Below are positions 6,747 to 14,679 of a stretch of 17,798 nt of DNA, piece by piece. The first letter of the stretch is position 1. Each line of letters opens with the position of its first letter. Position numbers and translations under genes: made by a program. Origin of the DNA: an uncultured Fretibacterium sp. (GTDB taxonomy: Bacteria > Synergistota > Synergistia > Synergistales > Aminobacteriaceae); NCBI GenBank assembly GCA_937892105.1, contig CALAUZ010000415.1, positions 1 to 17,798 on the forward strand, in the 5' to 3' direction. Below the pieces are notes generated by a model, which did no database searches, was not told where the DNA came from, and was given only the letters and a program-made list of their open reading frames with translations.

Positions 6747-8507
6747 TTATAGTTTAATGAGAACGCTGTTAGTATCCAAAGCACTAGTGTAGGATACTTC
6801 CTTTGCAAGCCCAATCAATATACGTATCCCCAAATGTGAAGCAGGATCTTCCGGACGGAAAATGTTAAACCATTTCGTTAAATCGAAAGCCTTTCCGTTA
6901 TCTCTGAAACGAAGTATCAATTTATCTTTTACGATAGACAGATTAACCTCCGCACTTTGATTTTTCCTGGAAAATCCATGTTTTACCACATTCATTCCAA
7001 GCTCCTCGATACATAGAGCCACATATAACGCACGTTTTTTGCTCAACCCGTTTTTGAGGCAAAATTCAGAGGCAAGTTCTGATACTTCTATTACATCATC
7101 TTTTGTCGCAATAGGCCGTCTGAAACGGTACTCAGGTTTCACTCCGAAACCTGGCGGAAGGAATAACATCTGTTTGAGACTGCGGGGAAACTGTTTTTCT
7201 TTTACCGCTGCCATTACTATAATCGTAATCGACAGCAGAAGTTCACTGATAGGGAATGCCGCCCATACTCCTGTAATTCCAAAGAAATAACCCAGTACAT
7301 ACGCTGACACTACAACGTATCCCACCCTTTGAAGTACCGAGAGGAAATGCGCTCTTTTGTTATCTCCGATTGCCTGAAAATAGTTCATATAAATTTCGTT
7401 GAACGCAAGAAGCGGCAGCCTGAACGCGTAGAATTTCATGCATAAAGTTGTAATTTCAACAGCCTGTTTTTGAGATGATGTACCCCCACCAAGATAGAAT
7501 GAGGCAATTTCATGCGCTCCCAAGAAACATAATAATGTTATAGCAGTAACGCCGTACATGACATATTTGAACGAAAGGCAAAGTGTTTCTGAGAGTTCGT
7601 CCTCATTTTCTTCACCGTAGAAAATTCCGCACATCAAAGCAACAACATCGCCGCAGCATGTCCCCAATAAATCCAGAAAATCCGTAGCACTGTTCTGAAC
7701 TGACAGCGCAGACATTGCAAAAGTTCCGCCGATGAACAGAACAAGATGGTTTATTAACACGGGACGGAAAACATTGCATAATCGCCTGGTTGCTTTAGGA
7801 AGACCTTTGCTTAAAAGTTCTCTTGCCATTCCCCATCTGAGATGAAAAATTGACAGCCTGAAGACAGATTTTCCCGTAATGAAGTTATACATGAGAACAG
7901 CTAACGCCGCATAGTAGCTTAGTGATGTGGCAAATCCCATTCCGAACATGTCGCCGTCTAAATAAAATATATTAAACGCATCACCGAACAGGTTTACTGC
8001 GATTGTTGCGAAGACACTCAAACTTACATTCGTGAATTTACCCTGAAGCTGCATGAAGATAACTATAACATTCCCCATTACGATTGCAGGAACTCCCAAT
8101 AGAAGCCCCAAAATGTATTTTCTCACTATCGGGAATAATTCTCCTCTTGCACCTAAAATGCTGGCGAACTGATTGACGAATAATATCCCAATCAAAGTTA
8201 CTCCAACGGACAGTACAATTCCTAAAATACATGTGATTGAGAATATTTGATTTGTTTTTTCGTTGTCTCCCTTTCCAATCATATGAGAGGCTATCGTCAA
8301 AGCTCCCGATGAAAGTACCGCGCTAAGCATACCAGTAACAGAAAAGAAAGGCTTTGCTATCCCGAAAGCAGCTATTGCTTCAGCACCCAGAAACCGCCCT
8401 GTAAGCATTCCATCAATAATTGCAGCAACAACCTCTGCTAAATCTTCAACAATCATTGCTACAAGTGCTGTTTTGAAAATATTTCTCAGAATATTATTGT
8501 TTGTCAT
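6747..8507 (-). CDS. MATE-family transporter fused to a C-terminal GHKL (anti-sigma/RsbW-like) ATPase domain
   Basis: 586 residues. Residues about 5-435 are a MATE-type membrane domain with about 12 hydrophobic segments (early motif VEDLAEVVAAIIDGMLTGR). A linker of about 30 residues follows, then about 465-586 form a HATPase_c_2-like domain. Its N-box EELGMNVVKHGF is at about 501-512, the G1 box RDNGKAFD at about 535-542, and a G2-like HLGIRIL at about 558-564. MATE pumps run on Na+ or H+ gradients, so the ATPase is more likely regulatory, like the RsbW/SpoIIAB serine-kinase anti-sigma factors. The open frame begins at a TTG (8514-8516) with no usable ribosome binding site; I chose the ATG at 8505-8507, with AAAAGGG ten bases upstream. 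First gene of an operon with the RelA/SpoT-domain gene. Confidence 0.88.
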   Translation of the reverse strand: MTNNNILRNIFKTALVAMIVEDLAEVVAAIIDGMLTGRFLGAEAIAAFGIAKPFFSVTGMLSAVLSSGALTIASHMIGKGDNEKTNQIFSITCILGIVLSVGVTLIGILFVNQFASILGARGELFPIVRKYILGLLLGVPAIVMGNVIVIFMQLQGKFTNVSLSVFATIAVNLFGDAFNIFYLDGDMFGMGFATSLSYYAALAVLMYNFITGKSVFRLSIFHLRWGMARELLSKGLPKATRRLCNVFRPVLINHLVLFIGGTFAMSALSVQNSATDFLDLLGTCCGDVVALMCGIFYGEENEDELSETLCLSFKYVMYGVTAITLLCFLGAHEIASFYLGGGTSSQKQAVEITTLCMKFYAFRLPLLAFNEIYMNYFQAIGDNKRAHFLSVLQRVGYVVVSAYVLGYFFGITGVWAAFPISELLLSITIIVMAAVKEKQFPRSLKQMLFLPPGFGVKPEYRFRRPIATKDDVIEVSELASEFCLKNGLSKKRALYVALCIEELGMNVVKHGFSRKNQSAEVNLSIVKDKLILRFRDNGKAFDLTKWFNIFRPEDPASHLGIRILIGLAKEVSYTSALDTNSVLIKL

Positions 8508-8565
8508 TGCTTTCAAACCCTTTTGAGTGGACTACTATCACTTATATGAACTATCTGGTTCGACA

Positions 8566-8586
8566 CCTCCCCTTACGCAGGGGAGG
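8566..8586 (-). terminator. Hairpin between adenine deaminase and MATE-GHKL genes
   Basis: A perfect 7-bp stem, CCTCCCC (8566-8572) with GGGGAGG (8580-8586), around a 7-base loop, lies about 36 bases past the adenine deaminase stop. No T-tract follows on either strand. It may be a weak terminator, an mRNA-stabilising end or part of a dispersed GC-rich repeat. Confidence 0.4.
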
Positions 8587-8601
8587 CAGAAGAACCCGAA
8601 T

Positions 8602-8621
8602 ACAGTGTATCACAGTGTATC
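8602..8621. repeat. Perfect tandem duplication of a 10-bp unit at the ade stop codon
   Basis: ACAGTGTATC occurs twice in direct succession and ends one base before the adenine deaminase stop triplet (8622-8624). It is probably a replication-slippage duplication in non-coding DNA. Confidence 0.7.
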
Positions 8622-10355
8622 TCACAGCACAAAGAGTTTCTGTTTCCCGCCCTTAGTGATGTCAATGTATCCCAAATCCGTAATCCTAAGCTCAGGAATT
8701 ACGCTCAGGCACAGGAACGACAATACCATGAACGGGTGAGCAATCTTAACGCCTAAATCTTCTGCCGCGTTCTCTAATTTCGTAAGTTCGCTGGATACTT
8801 CTTCAGGCGAAAGGTAGCTCATCAGTCCGCCAATCGGCAGCGCGAATGATGCCTTAACCTCTCCGCCCTCCGACACAACAAGACCTCCGCCCATCTCTGC
8901 GAGTTTGCGCAATGCAGTGATTATGCTTTCATCGTCATTGCCGGCAACAACAAAGTTATGTGCGTCATGGGCAACACTCGAACCTACTGCACCGCGTTGA
9001 GCCTTAAGCCCCAAGCCCTTCACAAAGCCTACGCCAAATCTACCGGTATCCCTGTGGCGTTCAAGCACTACTATTTTCGCGATGTCATTCTCAGGTTCAG
9101 GGACGACATATCCGCCCTCAACTTTAGGAGCAATCTGGAGAGTTTGTGTTATGACTGTACCTTCAGTTACACCGATTACGTTCATGACGCTGCCTTCTGC
9201 CTTAACGCGTATCTGTTCGGCAGACGGGACTTTCTTCACCTTTACGCGGATAACGGGTGCGAGATGTTCCGTGTCATTCATGCTGTAAACATCATCATCA
9301 CGGACAACCTGCCTTCCATTCTTCCAGACAGTATGAACCTTGAAATCCCCGTCCATTCTGTCGGCCTCAAGTATTGCGAAATCAGCGATTTTTCCAGGAG
9401 CAACGCCGCCTCTGTCGTAGAGCCTGAAATATTCTGCCGGGCTTAACGTTACCATACGCAGAGCAATGAAGGGATCAAGTCCATCACGTATCATTATGCG
9501 CATTTTCTCGTCCATGTGTCCGCGTTCAAGAAGGTATCGTGCCGTTATGTCATCACTTACAGCCATACATCTTGCGGCATTAAGGGGATTTTCGCGTATC
9601 AACGGGAGTAACGTCTTGAGGTCGAGGAATGATGCTCCCTCGCGTATCATGAGCCACATTCCGCGCGACAGCTTCTCCCTTGCCTCGTCCAATGTCGTGC
9701 ATTCGTGGTCGGAGTCCACACCTGATGTTAGGTAAGCGTTGAGGCTTTTTCCTGTTACGCCTGGAGCATGGCCGGTTAATGGGACGTTTCCGGCGGCCAA
9801 AATCTTTCCCCACGCTTCAGGGTCTCCTGCGATTACGGCGGGGAAGTTCATCATTTCACCTAAATGCTGAACATGTCCCTTTTTGAACATTGAGGCTATG
9901 GCGTTCATGTCGAGTTCCTCATAAGGTGTCTCAAATTCTGAGGCCGGAACGCATGACGGTGCGCCGTAGAATATGTCAACAGGAAGCCCCTGCGATGCCC
10001 TGAACATATACTCTAACCCTGCCATTCCAAGAGCGTTGCTGATTTCGTGAGGATCGGCCATGACTGTTGATGTTCCGTGAAGAGCCGCAGTGTAAGCGAA
10101 AGCCTGCGGAGTCATCATGGTGTCCTCGATGTGAATATGTCCGTCAATCATTCCAGGAATTAACGCCCTTCCCTCAGCGTCATAATTTACGAGGCCGCTG
10201 TAACCCTGTCCAATCCCTGCTATTTTGCCGGAATATATGGCGATGTCAGCGAGTTCGTATTCATGAGAGTAAACGTTTGCAATTCTGGCGTTATGAATTA
10301 CGAGGTCAGCAGGTGCTGAAACATCTCCTCTTGCGACAGCCGCTAAATGGTTCAT
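8622..10355 (-). CDS. ade: Adenine deaminase
   Basis: Cytoplasmic metal-dependent amidohydrolase converting adenine to hypoxanthine and ammonia in purine salvage. The 577 residues match the usual length of the AdeC family. The metal and active-site stretches are all present: DGHIHIED (71-78), ADPHEIS (about 100-106), GHAPGVTGK (about 195-203), DHECT (216-220) and VSDD (about 266-269). The typical C-terminal region ends with VIPELRITDLGYIDI. ATG start with AAGGAGGA upstream. The start overlaps the GtrA stop as ATGA, so translation is coupled. The purine permease gene lies about 4 kb away. The gene looks intact. Confidence 0.96.
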   Translation of the reverse strand: MNHLAAVARGDVSAPADLVIHNARIANVYSHEYELADIAIYSGKIAGIGQGYSGLVNYDAEGRALIPGMIDGHIHIEDTMMTPQAFAYTAALHGTSTVMADPHEISNALGMAGLEYMFRASQGLPVDIFYGAPSCVPASEFETPYEELDMNAIASMFKKGHVQHLGEMMNFPAVIAGDPEAWGKILAAGNVPLTGHAPGVTGKSLNAYLTSGVDSDHECTTLDEAREKLSRGMWLMIREGASFLDLKTLLPLIRENPLNAARCMAVSDDITARYLLERGHMDEKMRIMIRDGLDPFIALRMVTLSPAEYFRLYDRGGVAPGKIADFAILEADRMDGDFKVHTVWKNGRQVVRDDDVYSMNDTEHLAPVIRVKVKKVPSAEQIRVKAEGSVMNVIGVTEGTVITQTLQIAPKVEGGYVVPEPENDIAKIVVLERHRDTGRFGVGFVKGLGLKAQRGAVGSSVAHDAHNFVVAGNDDESIITALRKLAEMGGGLVVSEGGEVKASFALPIGGLMSYLSPEEVSSELTKLENAAEDLGVKIAHPFMVLSFLCLSVIPELRITDLGYIDITKGGKQKLFVL

Positions 10356-10765
10356 GATTTTTTATCCTCCTTGCCTGTGAAAATGAATAACTTGCTGGCT
10401 ACATAATTTAGTATTATGACTATGATGTTTGAGACGGTTTTAACGATTACGTCATCAAGCCCCATCAAGTCAGCGAACATGTACATTATAGCGACATCAA
10501 GGACACCAGTAGCGAGCCGGCAGGCAAAGAAGTATACGGCCTCGAAGAATATTGCGATGATTGAGGAGTTTTTGCTGTCGAAAACGTATTTGCGGTTGGT
10601 GTAATACGCGAATAATACGGCTATGATCCATGCAATGATGGCAGCGGGTACTACAGTTATACTGAAGACGCGAGAGATTACCCAGTATGCGAAGATATTG
10701 AGTATGGTAGTAAGCACCCCGAATATGCCGTAAAGAATGAGCTGCTTAAAGTTTCTGAAATTCAT
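10352..10765 (-). CDS. GtrA family membrane protein
   Basis: A 137-residue protein with about four transmembrane segments (near 10-30, 35-53, 65-90 and 100-126) and the GtrA family layout. It opens with FKQLILYGIFGVLTTILNIFA, has YYTNRKYVFDSK in the central cytoplasmic loop, and ends with VASKLFIF before a lysine-rich tail. GtrA proteins are thought to help move polyprenyl-linked sugars across the membrane for cell-surface glycosylation. No glycosyltransferase gene is adjacent, so the substrate is unknown. The ATG has AAGGGG eleven bases upstream. Its TGA overlaps the adenine deaminase ATG by the four-base ATGA arrangement. The pairing with a purine enzyme has no obvious functional logic. Confidence 0.88.
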   Translation of the reverse strand: MNFRNFKQLILYGIFGVLTTILNIFAYWVISRVFSITVVPAAIIAWIIAVLFAYYTNRKYVFDSKNSSIIAIFFEAVYFFACRLATGVLDVAIMYMFADLMGLDDVIVKTVSNIIVIILNYVASKLFIFTGKEDKKS

Positions 10766-10825
10766 TGTGAGAATATGCCCCTTGCGCGAAAAAGTTTAAT
10801 GCAGGGGTAATTCTAGCACAACAAG

Positions 10826-13474
10826 CTATTGCATAAGGTTCAACACGGATTGAGGAATTTGGTTAGCCTGTGATAGCATTGATGTCCCCGACTGGTTGAG
10901 TATCTGTAACTTCACGAACTCCATCATCATCTGCGACATATCCGCATCACGTATCCTGCTTTCCGCCGCAGTAAGATTTGTACTTTGAGCGGTGAGAGAC
11001 TCCATAGTGTGATCCAGAGCGTTGGAGTAAGCCCCGATTTTTGCACGCTGTAACGATACTTTGTGTATTGCGCGGTCAATTATGCCTATTGAGCTGGAAG
11101 CTGTCTCGCGTGAGGCCATGTTCACACCTGAAAGTCCAAGTGCGCTGCATGACATGTCGCCAAGCTGTATGGTTATGTCCTCGCCTTCGTTTGCTCCTGT
11201 CTGGAACGTTGTACTGTTATCCTTAAGGTGAAGGGCAGCGGTGTATGTCTGGCCCTGTGCGATAACGTAGCGTTTTGTGGCCTCGTCCCATGATGCTTTT
11301 ACCCCTGCCATTGGACTGAACTCTATATCAACGCCCTGTATTGCGTCATGAATGATATTTCCCGATGATTTTATGCCCGACGCAACAACCCTTCCCGAAT
11401 GAGCGTCATAGACTGAGGCGGTATATTTGGTCTCTGAGGCTTCCTGTATTGTGTTGAGGCCGAGTGCGCGGAGTATTTCGTCGTCGCCGGAAAAGTATAA
11501 TTCTCCGGATTTTCCCGGAACTGCTGAACGTACAAGCATAGTAGTGTGAAGGTTACGGCCTATGATGTTACCGTAATCGTCATATATAGGTTCTGAGGAG
11601 AAAACTGATTCTGATGTATTCTCTGTCCCGTCAGCTATTGTACAGAATTTGTTGAGGTTGTCAGTGTACTTTCCCTGTCCCAATGTCTCGGATACAGCGT
11701 TATTGATTTTCTCGGCAACATCATATATCGAATCGGTCTTGTACAGCGTAACTTCTGCCGTCTTGCCGTCTCCCTGCGTTATCTTGATGGTCTGCGGCTG
11801 CTGTACCAGGAATACTCCTTCAGAATTGTAGAACTGCTTTATGTCTGAAAGCTGGTGCGGCTCTACATCGCTGGATCTCTGCCATGTAGGATAGTCAGGA
11901 ACTTCACGGGCTGCCGGAAGAGTTACGGCAGTATTCTGAACTGTCGTATTACCATCTGCGTATTCTCCAGAACCAATAGACACATAGCCTGACGCATTGA
12001 CTGACGCACTTGGGTCAATCGTTATCGTTGTGTTCTGTATGGAAAAGCTGCCGCCGCCGCCAATACCTGCTCCTTGCCCAACATTGCCTTTGGGATAGTT
12101 AGCGTCTGTTGATGGTGTAATTGTGTCATTTCCTAGCCCTCCTGTGGCGGATACAGTTCCGCCTCCTATAGTGATAGTGCCTGAGCAAGGGTTCATGGTG
12201 TTGTGAGGGTTCGAGCCGCTGCCGATACCTGCGCCGCCAAGTCCGCCGATTGCCGTAACATCTCCGCCGTAAATGGCAATGTTCCCGCAATTCCCTCCTC
12301 TACTGCCAGCATAAGAGCCACCGCCTATTCCTGCCGCGTAACTTCCTCCCTGAGCTATAATTGTTCCGCCCAAAATCGTAATGTCCCCTGCGTCAGCTAT
12401 ACCTGAACATGAGCCGCCTATTCCCGCGCCGTGCATTGTTCCTGTTACGCGAAGAACGCCTGTTGTCGCATAATCACCATCTACACTGCTTATAGTGAGC
12501 TTTGAGCCTCTAGGGACTTCAACAGCCGAGCAATGTCCGCCGTTTCCAGCGTTAATCACTATATCATTATTGTACTGTCCCGGATCTAAGTAGAGGTTCA
12601 CTTCCGCCCCTGTAACGTTGAGGCCGTATCTATTTGTGGAAATATTTATGTCTCTCAGGAATATATTGGCTTTAACACCTCTAGCGACTGATATTCCGTT
12701 GTTTGTAACTATAGGTGTTCCACTGCCGTCTACTTTACCGACAATGAAGTAGTCTCCGTCCTTAGTTATGTTGAGGAGGCCATTTCTAAAATTCCAGCCT
12801 GCTCCCGATGCTGCTCCTGATGAGTCGGTGCCATCATTAATGCTAATTTCATGGATTTCTTCAGCGTAACTTATTACCTTCTCCTGAATATTGAATATAT
12901 TGCTCTTCTGAACTCTAGCTTTTCCTGGATCTGCGTTAATCTCTATTTTGTAGTTACCCTCAGCACTTATCTTTTGCCCGAAATTATCTATTTTCACAAG
13001 CGAACCTTTAATCACTGCTTTTACAGCCGCGTCGCTTGATGACCACAAAGCCCCCGAACTACCATCGAGTATTCTTTTTTTGTTGAACTGTGTTGTATGC
13101 GCTATCTGGTCAATCTGCTTCATTAGCTGGTCAACTTCAAGCTGTATATATTGCCTGTCCTGCGATGTCAATGTGTCATTGCTGGCCTGTATGGATAGTT
13201 CCCTCATTCTCTGGAGCATGGAATTTGTCTGGTCGAGCGCACCTTCTGCTGTTTGAAGGAGTGACGCAGCATCTTGTGTGTTTCGCAACGCTGTATCAAG
13301 CCCTGAAATCTGGGAACGCATTTTCTCGCTTACGGCAAAACCTGCGGCATCATCTGAGGCAGAGTTTATACGCAATCCGGTAGAGAGCGCATTAATAGTC
13401 TTCTGAAGCGCATTGTTTGTCGTGTTCAGTGAATTGAAGGCTGACAGTGCCGAAATATTGTGAGCTACTCTCAT
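10826..13474 (-). CDS. Flagellin with a large glycine-rich beta-helix-like insert
   Basis: Filament subunit of 882 residues, against roughly 270-500 for common flagellins. Residues 1-140 are a canonical N-terminal D0/D1 region, including LQRMRELSIQASND at about 87-100, the zone recognised by TLR5 in other flagellins. Residues about 795-882 form the C-terminal D1/D0, ending in ILNQSGTSMLSQANQIPQ. Residues about 545-790 (QTIKITQGDG, RSAVPGKSGELYFSG, ALGLNTIQEAS, ANEGEDITI) are an ordinary outer domain. Between them, about 205-540 is an insert with GAGIGG-type turns at 349, 380, 414 and 468, alternating with ITI-x-GGT-type strands. It contains cysteines at 315, 356, 396 and 430, unusual in flagellins. 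No signal peptide, as expected for type III export. ATG with AAGGAG nine bases upstream; a sigma-28-like promoter precedes it. A chaperone or cap gene is not adjacent. Confidence 0.95.
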   Translation of the reverse strand: MRVAHNISALSAFNSLNTTNNALQKTINALSTGLRINSASDDAAGFAVSEKMRSQISGLDTALRNTQDAASLLQTAEGALDQTNSMLQRMRELSIQASNDTLTSQDRQYIQLEVDQLMKQIDQIAHTTQFNKKRILDGSSGALWSSSDAAVKAVIKGSLVKIDNFGQKISAEGNYKIEINADPGKARVQKSNIFNIQEKVISYAEEIHEISINDGTDSSGAASGAGWNFRNGLLNITKDGDYFIVGKVDGSGTPIVTNNGISVARGVKANIFLRDINISTNRYGLNVTGAEVNLYLDPGQYNNDIVINAGNGGHCSAVEVPRGSKLTISSVDGDYATTGVLRVTGTMHGAGIGGSCSGIADAGDITILGGTIIAQGGSYAAGIGGGSYAGSRGGNCGNIAIYGGDVTAIGGLGGAGIGSGSNPHNTMNPCSGTITIGGGTVSATGGLGNDTITPSTDANYPKGNVGQGAGIGGGGSFSIQNTTITIDPSASVNASGYVSIGSGEYADGNTTVQNTAVTLPAAREVPDYPTWQRSSDVEPHQLSDIKQFYNSEGVFLVQQPQTIKITQGDGKTAEVTLYKTDSIYDVAEKINNAVSETLGQGKYTDNLNKFCTIADGTENTSESVFSSEPIYDDYGNIIGRNLHTTMLVRSAVPGKSGELYFSGDDEILRALGLNTIQEASETKYTASVYDAHSGRVVASGIKSSGNIIHDAIQGVDIEFSPMAGVKASWDEATKRYVIAQGQTYTAALHLKDNSTTFQTGANEGEDITIQLGDMSCSALGLSGVNMASRETASSSIGIIDRAIHKVSLQRAKIGAYSNALDHTMESLTAQSTNLTAAESRIRDADMSQMMMEFVKLQILNQSGTSMLSQANQIPQSVLNLMQ

Positions 13475-13514
13475 AACGCATTACTCCTTGTGTTCATTGA
13501 ATTATATTATATTA

Positions 13515-13542
13515 TTGTCGGCGTGTTTCTTTTCACGCTGTA
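13515..13542 (-). promoter_or_regulatory. Sigma-28 (FliA)-like promoter of the flagellin gene
   Basis: On the minus strand GCCGACAA (13515-13522) differs by one base from the flagellar -10 GCCGATAA. TACA (13539-13542) lies 16 bases upstream, where TAAA is expected. The spacer is occupied by a 5-bp hairpin (13521-13538). It overlaps the end of dprA, so the flagellin gene is probably transcribed independently of dprA. Confidence 0.6.
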
Positions 13543-14636
13543 ACAAAATATCTCCCTGCCTCACTCCTTATCAGCCCCTCGCACTCAAGCTCCATCAATA
13601 CTTCCTGCAATGTCATGAAGTCCATACCGCTCTCAGCAAGCAACTCATCAGTCATTCTCCCCCCGCTCCTCTGCAACAACGAGTATATTACTTTCCCATT
13701 GTCCGTAAGCTCGGCAGATGTACTCTTACTCCCAGAAACATCATCACGTTCCCCGAAGTCTATGCTAATCTGTTCACGCCCTTCCGTTATCGTCCTGATA
13801 AAGTCGCTTATTCCCACAAAAACTTTGCTGCCTTCACGCAATAGAAGGTTCGTTCCCCTGCTTACATCGTCTGTTATCCTGCCCGGTATCGACCACACAT
13901 CTCTACCAAGTTCAATCCCTGTCCTGCCTGTATGCATTGCGCCGCCATCTTCAGGGGATTCAGCAACAACTACATGCGGCGAAATGGCCGCAATAATCCT
14001 GTCGCGTTCTGGAAAACGCCATGTATTGCCGTTAGTGCCGAAAGGATACTCGCTTACCCACGCACCGCGATAAAGTATTCGCGCGAACAAGTCCCGGTTC
14101 TCCGCAGGATATATCTTGTCGAGACCTGTCCCGAATACTACAACAGTTACGCCGTCTTCTGAGAGAGTGCCCCTGTGTCCGGCAGTATCTATACCCTTTG
14201 CGCCGCCGCTGACAGTTATTATGCCGTTGCGAGCCAATGACCTTCCCAATTCTTCTGCCACACCTTCAGCATACACTGTGCATTTCCGCGTCCCTACTAT
14301 TGCTGCTGAAGGCAGAGAGAGATTTACGTTGCCTTTTACGTAGAGACCAATGGGAGGCTTATTTAGGCCATAAAGTTTTACAGGGTAATCTATGCTGCCG
14401 GAAACTATGAACCTTGCACCGAAATTCTCTGTTCGTTCATGCTCTTTTTCCGCCCAGTCGTCAAGAATGAAACCGGAAAGCCTCTGTCTCATTCTTTCGG
14501 TAAAACCTAGTTCCTCCCATAATAACATTGACTGCCAAAGTTCTTCAGCCCCGTAATCATTGCAAAGCCTCGTGAATATATCGTGCGAAGCTCTTACCGC
14601 GTTTAGTAACATACCTGCTTTAGTTGTGCTATTCAT
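13533..14636 (-). CDS. dprA: DNA-processing protein DprA (Smf)
   Basis: Cytoplasmic protein that loads RecA onto incoming single-stranded DNA during natural transformation. About 367 residues: an N-terminal SAM-like helical part (to about 75), the Rossmann-like DprA core at about 85-285, and a C-terminal winged helix at about 309-367. Core marks are IVGTRK (113-118), VSGGAKGIDTAGH (about 142-154), YPAEN (186-190), SEYPFGT (195-201), FPERDRIIAAIS (208-219) and GAMHTGR (232-238). The open frame reaches a TTG at 14652-14654, but I start at the ATG at 14634-14636; neither has a clear ribosome binding site. Divergent from metG, with only 43 bases between starts. No other competence genes are in the window, so transformability is unproven. 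Confidence 0.94.
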   Translation of the reverse strand: MNSTTKAGMLLNAVRASHDIFTRLCNDYGAEELWQSMLLWEELGFTERMRQRLSGFILDDWAEKEHERTENFGARFIVSGSIDYPVKLYGLNKPPIGLYVKGNVNLSLPSAAIVGTRKCTVYAEGVAEELGRSLARNGIITVSGGAKGIDTAGHRGTLSEDGVTVVVFGTGLDKIYPAENRDLFARILYRGAWVSEYPFGTNGNTWRFPERDRIIAAISPHVVVAESPEDGGAMHTGRTGIELGRDVWSIPGRITDDVSRGTNLLLREGSKVFVGISDFIRTITEGREQISIDFGERDDVSGSKSTSAELTDNGKVIYSLLQRSGGRMTDELLAESGMDFMTLQEVLMELECEGLIRSEAGRYFVTA

Positions 14637-14679
14637 GCTATTATTTAACCACAACTTTTACAGAAGGAAGGTAGCAAGT

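Noticed and set aside
6747..8507. ABC-type ATP-driven exporter
   Set aside because: There is no Walker A or ABC signature; the ATP-binding motifs are of the GHKL type, which does not power transport.
8958..9446. 162-residue open frame on the plus strand
   Set aside because: It is wholly antisense to the well-supported adenine deaminase gene and has no recognisable motif or translation signal.
12000..12500. DNA tandem repeat or CRISPR-like array
   Set aside because: The repetition is at protein level (glycine-rich coils) with degenerate DNA, and lies in frame within the flagellin.
14637..14679. Divergent promoter pair between dprA and metG
   Set aside because: The gap is only 43 bases and I found no convincing -35/-10 pair in either direction; promoters probably lie inside the facing coding regions.
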